This document shows, in pieces, positions 54,401 to 64,000 of a stretch of DNA of 64,000 bases. The stretch comes from Scatophagus argus (taxonomy: Eukaryota > Chordata > Actinopteri > Scatophagidae): NCBI RefSeq assembly GCF_020382885.2, contig NC_058502.1, positions 9,867,501 to 9,931,500 on the forward strand, in the 5' to 3' direction. Each line of letters begins with the position of its first letter. The stretch's first letter is position 1. Under the pieces are notes generated by a model, which worked only from the letters and a program-made list of their open reading frames with translations, was not told where the DNA came from and did no database searches. A program made the translations under genes and the position numbers.

Positions 54401-55295
54401 ATTTAAGGTGCAATTGTTATAGAAAACAAAATGTCAGGTGATGTAGTATAAAGTGCAGGAAAGTCATGGAGTCCACAAGGACTAAAAATAAACTGAAAGT
54501 AAATGTTGATTTTGACTAAAGTCCATAAGTTAAGTTTTTTTAACTTACATGACATGCATATTGTAAGTAAACTTAAGGTTGTAATCTTTATGTATAAACC
54601 TGTATAAATGAAATGCATGCAAAAAACTTAAAATGGTTGAATTGACAAATGAAACGTCCTCAAAAGTGGTGTGCTGTTTACATGTCATCCCATGAGAAAA
54701 CCTTGCTTCAAACCTGTGCTGCTACTGCTGTGACATGTCAAAATGCCATAGCATGAGGTGCTCTGCTTCCAAAACCAAATCAAAGAATAAGCAGCGCACA
54801 GCCTCACTGTAAACATACCTGAACTGTGCATTGTGTTGCAAGTTACGGTAGAGTTTGTGTTGTGCTACCCTTTACTTTAATGTTATATAAGAAAGGAGGA
54901 CTCTGAGGTAAAGATTATACCTAGAATTCAGGATGAGTGGTGAGCCAAAAGTAAACTATATACCTTTGTTAGGTCCAGATGAACTATTGGACACATGAGA
55001 CCCTAAAAGAGTTTTCATTTCTTCCAAAAAAAAAAAAAATAAAATAAATAAAAGCACGCACATAGAAACAAAAGACAGACAAAGAATCATATGAATCATC
55101 CGCCTCCTCTTCATATGTGCCCCTCGGAGCTGCAGGCCAAGAAGGTAGATGTGTTGTGAGAATTGTGAGAACAAAAACAATTCTCACCTTGAGATAAACA
55201 AGAGGCATCATGGAGGCCTGCTCCCTTCCTGCTGTGCTGGGCGAACAGTTCCATCCAGGACAAGGAGGAATTCAACCAACAGTGGAGTTCACCCA
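51483..55295 (-). CDS. Unrecognised multi-exon gene, partly coiled-coil protein
   Basis: Five minus-strand exons join in one frame: 55188-55295, 54964-55020, 54819-54864, 51661-51696 and 51483-51546. Their joins are G|AA, G|CA, AG|G and CA|G. All introns begin GT and end AG, and no stop interrupts the roughly 103 codons. The read begins GELHCWLNSSLSWMELFAQ. It passes through EMKTLLGSHVSNSSSGPNK, then AQHKLYRNLQHNAQF and RNAALNRRLETEQ, and ends ITNFTVTLAEKLDSGDNIKTR. The second half is amphipathic and looks coiled-coil; no signal peptide or membrane segment is seen. Upstream, exon-like pieces at about 55647-55712 (MKQAESSDVRMCLLTARE) and about 55464-55496 (ENKAFLRLCER) may be the 5' end. Their joins to exon 55188-55295 need weak donors or a frame change. 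I do not recognise the family. The gene sits alone in the probable znf503 desert. Confidence 0.62.
55156..55187 (-). repeat. Hairpin covering a predicted 5' splice site
   Basis: GTGAGAATTGT (55156-55166 on +) and ACAATTCTCAC (55177-55187) are exact 11-base complements around a 10-base loop. On the minus strand the first arm is the donor GTGAGAATTGT, directly after exon 55188-55295, so the stem would bury that splice site in the pre-mRNA. Confidence 0.75.
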
Positions 55296-57528
55296 CTGTC
55301 AGCACAAATAAAAAAAAATCAGATTCAATGAGTTCTGACAAACCAGTGCGTAATGGGATTTGATGTCTGTGGGCATAGATGGGGAGACAAAGTTGGAATC
55401 AATAGAACAAATAAAACAGATACTTGAAGTAAAAATCAAAGAAAGAAAGAAGTCATAAACTCGCTCGCATAGTCGAAGAAAGGCTTTGTTCTCCTGTAAC
55501 ACACAAAATCAACCAAGGTTTAAATGTCACACAGCCTAAAATAGTTATACTCTTAGGAACAATTACTGTTTCACTTAACACAAAATTTTATCAAAACCAA
55601 ATTAATTTAGGCGAACGTAGGAGTGAGCACAGCCCGGTGGTTTGACTTGTGCGAGTATCTCTCGAGCAGTAAGCAGACACATCCTCACATCACTGGACTC
55701 TGCCTGTTTCATCTGGATATAAACCGAGCAGTGAGCTGTTTTCAAGTCTCAGATCGGCACAACTGACGGAAATAAACAAAACTCTCCCTGACAGCTCAAA
55801 AGCCTTTCTATGTCTGTCTGAGGTTAGTGAAGTTCTGCGAGCCGACACATGCTAGAGGAAACAATTGCTTCATTAGTTAGAGGTGAAATAGTTTCAAAAG
55901 ACCTCGTTCGTTGCACTGCGAGGGAATTAATGGGCTCCAGATTGCTACTTCAAGTGAAGTAAATTAAGTTCATGGCTGACAAAATCATTTGGTGATAGAG
56001 CTGCTTCTCTGTATTTTATAGGTCTTTGGCATTGCTGACGAAAAGGGCAGCGACTGTTATGTGTGGATTGACCCCCATTAGAAAATAAAATGATGGAAAT
56101 TAGTTTAATTGAGGGCAAAGCTCTGGGGAGGTGTCACATCAAAAAGTATACATCTGATCAAATAGACCACATTTTACTACACTGACTCTAACAGTACAAT
56201 GATTGTAATAATGTTGCATTTACAATAATCAGTTACTAATGCAAAGAAAGGTTCAAACCTGGAACTGTCGCAACATACAGATGTAATAAATTTTTTTAAA
56301 AAAATGATGCAATCTCAATCACAGACTTCAGTACCAGTGTGTCAGGTGACATTGTTGACAGACTTCTTTGAGCTTTTCTTATTGAAACACTGTGACGTGA
56401 TGGATCCAGAATTTGTTTGGATCCACTGTAATCAGATACACAAGTTCTTCTGTTGCATGTCTGACGGAGCAGCTGCTCAAGGAGTGGTCAAGACCCCTGG
56501 GATCCGAATTACCGAAATCCGCTTGCCGTTACCACCAGTAACCTCAAGTGGTGGTATTGGACGGGTGGTAGGATGTGCCATAAAAACTTAACAAGATGAT
56601 AATATGTTAGTGTTGTGTTGGCAGCTTGTTTTGCAGCTCTCAAGTAACAAAAAACTCAATTAATGCAGATTCATGGATTATGATTTAAACTTGATATGGC
56701 AGCTAAAAACAATCTTCTCAATGATGCATCTTGTCATTGGTATATCATTTCATTGGTCACTTGAACAGAACTTTTCATTCGCATTTTAAAGCTTGCAGCT
56801 CTCCACACTTGAGCTAACGCAGATGTAAAAAAAAGTTACATCCTATTGAGAGAATCCCTATTATCAAGTCAAGAGTTCCATCAGGAAATTAGTTCCAGGG
56901 TGTCCCACCCTTCATGTACAAGCACAACCATCGCTACCCAACCCTCCCACTATCCTATAATGAGCGAAAGGCTTGCTTCTTGAATTGAATTGGCATGTCA
57001 GCAGGAGAGCAGGGCTTTGTTGTTGTAATGGATGGCAACATGCTTAACCTCACATTTTAGACATTAGCTTCCACCACTAGAACTCCTGATAGGGCTGTTT
57101 CTGGAAACACTTTTCATACCCAGTTCGCTTATAGCCTCCCCCCGCCATCTCCCCCACCCCAAACACTTGGCAGAGAGGAAGATTTTATGATTACACCAGC
57201 TTTTGTTTTCATCCTCATCGTGCCTGGATGGGTGTGGATTTCTAATAAGTTCAAGATGTGGCATACGGGGACACGGAGAGATGCAGTTAAGGTGAAAGGG
57301 AAAAGAAAGCAGAGCAGAGAACAAGATTGTCTGAACTGAGAGTGTAATGTAGTCAGGGTGGAATCTGTCACTCAGCTTATTGCATGTTGATGACTCAGGG
57401 TAGTTTCAGCTGTAAGCAGCCCTTGATTTATGGACAGTCGGTGAACTCCTGTGGGCAGCGAGGTAGGGAGGAGAGGAAGATCACAGCCTCACAACTGCAA
57501 CAGGGCCTCCTTTTTTCAACAGAGTAAC

Positions 57529-57553
57529 AGAGAGAGAGAGAGAGAGAGAGAGA
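57529..57553 (+). repeat. AG microsatellite
   Basis: This is an uninterrupted AG run of about 12 units, followed by an imperfect GA-rich extension to about 57568. Confidence 0.95.
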
Positions 57554-59875
57554 CTTAAAGAGAGAGAGGCAGGGCCTGCATTTTTCCCCATCATGCCAGA
57601 CTGCTTTGCACGGCAATTAGCTGTGTCCTCATTTAGTTTGCCCCGTCCCAAAGGGTAATGAAAGTCATACATCATCTTCAGGGCCTGCTAATTATCCAGC
57701 TCAGTTGCAGGTAAGCTTTGTAACCATGAGAAGGCCCTGTCGCCCAGATATTTATTGCTCTTCCAATAAGCGGGTAAAAAATACTCTCTTGAAAGGTTGC
57801 CTGTACCAGGCACCTCACATCCTTGACATACCTTTTCGCAAATGTGCTAGTCAAAGGGGAAATGTCTTCATTCCACATAAATCATCTCTTCTGGTTTGGC
57901 AACAAAATGTTTGGCCACAGCAGTGCACAAGTGCTGGAAACCGGAGAATGTAAACATCTTGGGGGTCAGCTTGTCTGTGTTGATTTACATGTTGATGGCT
58001 AATGGGGGACGCATAAGTGAAATACTGGACTCAGCAGTGGTGTGGCTGTGGAAGTTAGCCTCTTTCTACTGTTTCGATAACTATTATTGGGGGATACATG
58101 CATGATTGGATTGTGCAGCTCAGCTGTGGTATACAGTTTCTTTGTCACACTAAATACATTTACTTGGATAACAATAACAAACGTGCACATGATCTTGACT
58201 CAGTAATAATGAAGACAAAATACTACAGAATATATTTAATCCTTAGTTAGGTTAAATAGTTAACCCGGTTTGATTTATTTGATTCATTTTCTCCTATTGT
58301 GTTCAGAAGTAATAGGCAAAGTGAAATATTGTCACTGTTTGATTAGGCCCAAGGTGGCTTAAACGATCACAGTCCTTAGTCACAACAAAACCAAAAACTT
58401 CTAAAATATTTTTAGTGACTCCACACTCTGAAATGCTAAAGTTACAGTCTTAAGTCTATCCACAGAAAAAAAAAAAGATCATGCATGGATTTTGTTCAGT
58501 CAAACAATGTAGTATTTGTGAAAATGAGAATTGGTATGACTAAGAAAGACAAGCAGGAGACGGTGAATGAAAAGTGAGCAGAAGGCAGAGTTTTCACTGC
58601 TATCCTGGCTGAGACGACACTATAAATTCAATGTGATGACCTGACATGTTTGGATGTTTGGGCCCACATCGGCTGTCACCTACATATACAGATAGGGGAT
58701 CTGTCTTGGTCCACTGATTGTGGCCCTCATTCCTCTGTGCCTTCCTGCTGTCATCTTCACCCCACCATCCCTATCCGCTTTGAGCCTGGCAGCTAGTGCA
58801 GTCTGGGTATTGGAGTCTGGAGAGCACGGGGTGAGAGCTGGAGGCAGAGAGGAGACTAATTGTCAAGGTTATGCCTTGGAAGATGATTGATGCCAGGCTG
58901 GGCTTTCCTGTCAGCCTGTCAGGAGGCAGGAATGTTTAATGTTCTCATTATTGGTTACGCTGTTGTGTATATTTCTCTGTCAGCGCCGCCGAGCCATCTG
59001 AACTGCCAAAGCACTTCAAAGGCCTGCAGGTCATTTATCTTCCCCTGACGCTCCCAATGCTCAGCCTCAGCTGAGTGCCAGTGATTTGTTATGACTTGAG
59101 AGCTGGCTGACAGACAGGTCCTCTGTAAGGAGGGAGAAAAAAGGAATCCTTTTTGTCACACTGTGAAAACATCAATGTTCCCGTAATGGGCTACAACTGT
59201 CAGTGGAGGCCAGCACCTGACAGTTGTGTGGCCTCACTAATTTGCAGTCCCGGTGACTTGCACTCTTCCCAGTTTAGATTTGGTTGTGGTGTCACATACA
59301 AACAGGCCCGCCATCTGTTGTTCGCCGCCATAGGGAGGGCAGAGGAGAAGAGGGAAGGCTATGCTAATTGAAGATGCCTCGTCATCTCAGATTCATCATC
59401 AAGCCCACGTACCCCTTCTTTTGAAGTCGGGGCCGAGCGATGAAGAGAAAAATAACTCTGTCGCACACAATGACAGGGAGGAAGATATGGCTCAGGAACG
59501 CTGTCCAGAACATGGGTGAAAATAGACCGAAGGGGAGGCAGAGGATAAGAGATACAGGAAGGGGGTGGGAGAGGAGGGAGGTCTTTCAGAGGGGATGAGA
59601 GGAGGCTCGAGGGGAAGAAAAGGAAGAGGTGAGGAAAGGGGAGGGGCGAGGGTGCAGTGAGAGCGAGAGAGGGAAAGAGGAAAATCAGATCTTTGTTTCC
59701 TTTCCCAGGCCATGACATGATTAATCGTTTTCTTCTGATCTAATTTTGGAACATGAAAAACAGCACATTTGTCTTGAAGAAAAATGATGTGCCGCGCGGT
59801 GCAGATGGAAATTTCAAACCCTGAAAAAGATTAAAGTGAAATTCCACTCCTTAGACCTAATCATGAGTTGTAGAT

Positions 59876-59930
59876 TATACTGTCGCCTTAACCAGATGGT
59901 AGGTTTGATTCCCCGGACCCTTCCTCATAT
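59876..59930 (+). repeat. tRNA-derived SINE fragment (possible)
   Basis: The stretch contains CGCCTTAACCAGATGGTAGG and GGTTTGATTCCCCGG. The second part resembles a Pol III B-box (GGTTCGANTCC) in the setting seen in fish tRNA-derived SINEs (…CCAACCAGAAGG…GGTTCGATTCCCGG). No intact A-box is seen upstream, so this is at best a remnant. Confidence 0.4.
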
Positions 59931-60418
59931 TAATGAATACTAGACTGTTATATTTGACTTTGGTAAGTGAAATGTCTATCAGGCCTAATGGACTGCCAGC
60001 CAAACTAACACACGTTGCACCTCTTTCTGCTCTTCCTGCATTTTTCATGCCTTAGACTGGTGCCCTATGTAGAACATTGTGCTTCCCCTTCCATTTCTCA
60101 CAGTGTTGTCACTCGCCTTGCCTGCTAAATATTTTCACACACACGGTGGAGAACAAGAACAAACTTGTGTCCACAGCTAATTTCCTCCCATAGGTTAGGG
60201 CCATAACTCTGGTCTTACAAGCGTCACCTGGGGCGAGCAGGGACGGGAGCTCAATACTAATATGATTAAGCTTCCAGTCAATATGACTGCATACGCGGCA
60301 GTATGTTAACCAACCTAATTATGAGAGGGGTGATAAAAGAAGAGGAGTGGGTGGCCAGGCATTTCATCTCAGCACACATACAGCTGCCCTGTGGCACTGT
60401 CCTTTCCCTTCCAGAGAC

Positions 60419-60420
<2 letters not shown>

Positions 60421-60451
<31 letters not shown>
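60421..60451 (+). repeat. CA microsatellite
   Basis: This is an uninterrupted CA run of about 15 units. Confidence 0.95.
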
Positions 60452-60453
<2 letters not shown>

Positions 60454-63400
60454 GTCCTGTATTTCATTTAAAGAAGATCCCATTTCTCACTTGCCACAGA
60501 CAAATTGGGTTGCACGATTAGCTGCAGCAAACTATCTACTGCAAAACTGGCTCCTGTCTCTACATTTTCAGAGGAAAAGTGGATACATGTGTTTCGTAAC
60601 ATCTTGTTGATATTACATTCCCATCAGAGCAGGATGATGACAGTGCAGTGTATTTATTGAGTAACACTGATGCTAATTTCAGTATCTGCAGGAATCTCTA
60701 TGCTCAACTGCAAAACAACTGACATCAGCTTTATTTAATGTTGCTATCCATTATTCTTTAGCTCCATCTGTTTACTTTAGGGGAATAGTCCCACCTCATG
60801 AAAATACAAAAACAAGACTTTGGACAGTCGTGTTGGTCGTTTTGGCTGCTAGTGAAGTACTTGGAGTTTTTTTTCATCCTTTTCATGCCTAAGCTAGCTC
60901 TGCTTACATTTTGTCTCATAAGGTAAATCCAGAGTTGTGCTGTCCACTTTCTGGCCCAGCGTAAGCTCTCCTGGCTGTGGTTTCTGGACAGCCAGAAGTG
61001 TAAAATCTGGTAGCAGGCAGGCTGCCACTCTTCATGTTCGCTAATATAGAAAATGCAAAGGTTTGGAGGAAAATCTATGAACAGGGAAAAGATCTGGGGG
61101 GAGCAAAGGGAGAGAGCCAGCACAAAACTTTATTCAGGAAAATGCCAGGCACAGACTCAAAACAACAGCCCCCTAAAACTTGGACGCAGTCGCAAACCAC
61201 GAACATGAACGGAGGGAGACAGAGAGAGCACAATGCCAATATGTCACACGCTAAATAGTTTTAAATTAGAGCCTGTATACGCCTGTTGGAGACTACATTC
61301 ATCATACTCAATGTTGGTCTGTTTCTTGCAACCCTGGCAGTAAGAGCTTCCACATGCCAGTGTCGGCGCTGGGGAGAAACAGAATCGGGTTATCAGCAGA
61401 AGTTTACTTGTCTTTAATCAGCCTGTAGCTAATTACCAGGCTTCCACACAGCGTGGCCATAAGTCATTAATCATACAGGGCGTCTGGGAGCTCTCAGCTT
61501 TGTCCTGGACCGCTGCAGCAGACAGGAGCTCCCTTGCATGATGGAGCTCTTTCCCTCCCTCCCTCTCTCTCTCTCTCTCTCTTTCTCTGGCTCCCTCAGA
61601 GCTACGATGCCTCTAGTGGCAATGGCGTCGCCTATTAGGGTGTAAATTACAGGCTTCATCGTAGATATTGAAACAAAGGCCGTCTGTTGTACTTCCCGTT
61701 TCCCTTCCCAGCAACAGTCTCCATGCCTGTTTTACAAAAGATGACTTCAGCCTTACTTAAACAAAACTCACTCTGAAAAGCATGTGCGCACGCCAGAATG
61801 TGCTACGTTGGTCTGTGCTTCTTGGCAAGTATTGTCACTCAACAAATCAACGCTAGAGGATGATGTCAGTGCTTTAGTGGCAAACTCACTCGCTAGTTAA
61901 CTTGACTGACATTAGGCTCAATTGAAAGTTGCTGTGGAGAAAAGTGTGCTGGTAATATTTCGCAGCGAAAGTGGAGGTGAGAAATAAAATTGTCATTTAG
62001 CTGGACCAGGTGATACATCATTCTGTCTGCGCTGCAACGCCCTCGCTCACCAGTGACTAAATGGGCCTGGGCGGTTTTCAAATTACAACACAGAGGTGCT
62101 GAGGTCTCCACAAGGATCCATCCACAGCGCTCTGACGGCAACATTTTTAATCTGCCGTCCATACAGCTAAAGGGTTCATCTACGTCAGTCAGAGATAGAT
62201 TATTCTGTTGAAATGTTTCCAGTGGGCACATGCAACCAGTCAACGTCATGTGCAAAATATCAGGACAACAGGAATGAGAGGGAGAAGGAGCTGAAGGACA
62301 GCAGAGAGGATGTCTTCTTCCATCACTCTGATCCCTCGGACAGCTCCATTCACCGTCCTCCATCACTCTTTGACAGGGGGTATTTCCTGCAACCCAACTC
62401 TGTTTCCGTGCTACTGAAATTCCATGCTGAAACGTACACATTCGAACACCATTCCAAAGTTTAAAAAAAATCTGTAAAAGTGCTGGCAACTGCAAAGTGA
62501 AGCTTTCAGCTGCTTTTCATGCTACTGCATGACTTGGCTGAACGTCAAAAACATCCCTTTGTGCACCTTGGAGGTCAACACACACACAAAATATATGTTT
62601 GTAAGTAAAAATCTTTATGTTGGATGTGCACTTTTGTCAGGAAGAAAAGGGAAGGTTGCCATTTCCTCCTCGCTCTTCAACTGTTTGAGCACAAGGTTGT
62701 GAAGACAGACGGTGCATCATGTAAAAGTAAAAGACTGGCATCAAATGAAAGATTGTTTAAAGTCAGAACTGCCAGAGCTTTATGCCCATCATTTATCTTG
62801 TTACCAATAGATCAAATACACTTCATGGCAGAATCATAAAAATGTATGAGGATGTAAATGGCTGAGTGACCCATTCATCTTGTTTAAAGTGGCAAATGTA
62901 ACATGCTTCTCATCCTGGGTGATAAACTCATACTTCACTCTTTTATGAAGGATTCATTGTTGATGGTGAAATGTCTTGAATTTCATTACGGCAGAAGGTA
63001 GAGAGGCTCTGCCAATGTACAGTATGTGTAAATCGCTCAAGTTGTCTTATCCTAAGGACAAACCAACCAGGATGCTTTTATTTATTTATTTTTTTCAGCA
63101 TTTTCAACTGCCATTTTGTCAAACCTCACAGTGCTAGTGTTGAGTGCTAAAGTCGAACTAAACGCTTGCCATTTTTTAAAGCCAGTTTGCTCTTTCAGGA
63201 AAACAAAAAGATAGTATGTGACATTTTCACTTCATGTGTTTTTCTTTGATGGTGTTTCCTGAAAAATAACATCAATCATTCTAATTTCCCGTTGAGAAGA
63301 AAAAGTACATGTGAGTGACTCCCATTTGGTTTCCCTGGCCTGAAAAGTTGTATTTCAAAAAAATCTCAGCGGACCAAAAAAAAAAATGCAATCATGCCAC

Positions 63401-64000
63401 TAAAACTCAATATTTCTGCTGGACACAGTGAGTGGTGAGTGAATCAAAGGGTAGGTTTTTCCCTTCACACCGACCCACCCACGCAAACACATTCAAAGTG
63501 CTCACATACACACAAATAGACGCACGCACACACGTGCACGTGCTCCTAGACAGAAACATACACACATTAGTCGACAGGGCAGTACACTGAGGTGGTTTAT
63601 GCTTCTTGTCAGTTGGAGGGCGTGATGAAGTAATGATTAATATGGGGGATGTTTGGAAATGTAAATCTGTGCTGCAGCACAAATAAACCAGGGGGGTTTC
63701 TGGGGATGATTAAATGGACATTTCACAGTTGATTGAGCATGCAAAAAGTCATCTATTTCCCCCCCTAACTCTGTAAACAGCAACAGCTACCTCCTTTTCC
63801 TGTGAAGTATATGATGGTCGTTGTGGTTTTATATGCACACGCAGGCCATTGAAGACGAATGAGTGGCTCAATTTATATAACTACTGGGATCTACTGATTA
63901 GGTAATTTATATGGAGGACAGGTTTATAACTGCTAACTCACCGTGATGTCCCGCAACAATTACTCCTGAAATCCGGCTGTAAAAGCAGACAGTAAATTCT

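Larger units (their letters stand above)
55720..64000. other. Gene-poor tract to window end
   Basis: No recognisable gene is seen. It contains AG (57529-57553), CA (60421-60451) and CT (about 61563-61582) repeats, a GA-rich patch (about 59520-59690) and a small SINE-like fragment near 59876. Unique blocks around 58560-59100 and 63780-64000 could be regulatory. znf503 itself is not in the window. Confidence 0.5.

Noticed and set aside
59359-59718. 119-codon proline/leucine-rich minus-strand frame
   Set aside because: It comes from GA-rich low-complexity DNA read on the opposite strand.

Overview
The window is vertebrate nuclear DNA, almost certainly from a teleost fish. It has spliced genes with GT-AG introns, and interspersed repeats that I recognise from memory as common in teleosts. 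Its gene order matches the conserved VDAC2-COMTD1-ZNF503 block known from human 10q22. Base composition and sparse coding also fit. I cannot name the species.

Region 1 (about 0.9-19 kb) holds four recognisable genes. A CMRF35/CD300/pIgR-like immune receptor lies on + at 1044-2930, with possible tail exons to 3682. vdac2 (outer mitochondrial membrane porin) is on +, with coding exons 5671-9757. A neurofilament-medium-like type IV intermediate filament gene is on - at 11747-14793. comtd1 (membrane-anchored O-methyltransferase domain protein) is on - at 15934-18619. vdac2 and the filament gene are tail to tail, and their poly(A) signals are about 0.7 kb apart. An approximately 190-bp segment is present twice, once inside the receptor gene and once in vdac2 intron 1.

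Region 2 (about 18.7-64 kb) is a long gene-poor tract. The gene order suggests it is the regulatory desert next to znf503 (nlz2), which would lie past the right end. It holds microsatellites, several old teleost repeats, perfect short inverted repeats, and unique AT-rich blocks that may be conserved non-coding elements.

Within this desert I found one gene not visible as a single long reading frame: a minus-strand multi-exon coding set at about 51.5-55.3 kb. Five small exons join through four phase-matched GT-AG introns and encode a partly coiled-coil protein that I do not recognise. Its 5' and 3' ends are unresolved.

The genes form no pathway together. Two, vdac2 and comtd1, have mitochondrial or membrane links, and their adjacency is an old synteny rather than an operon.
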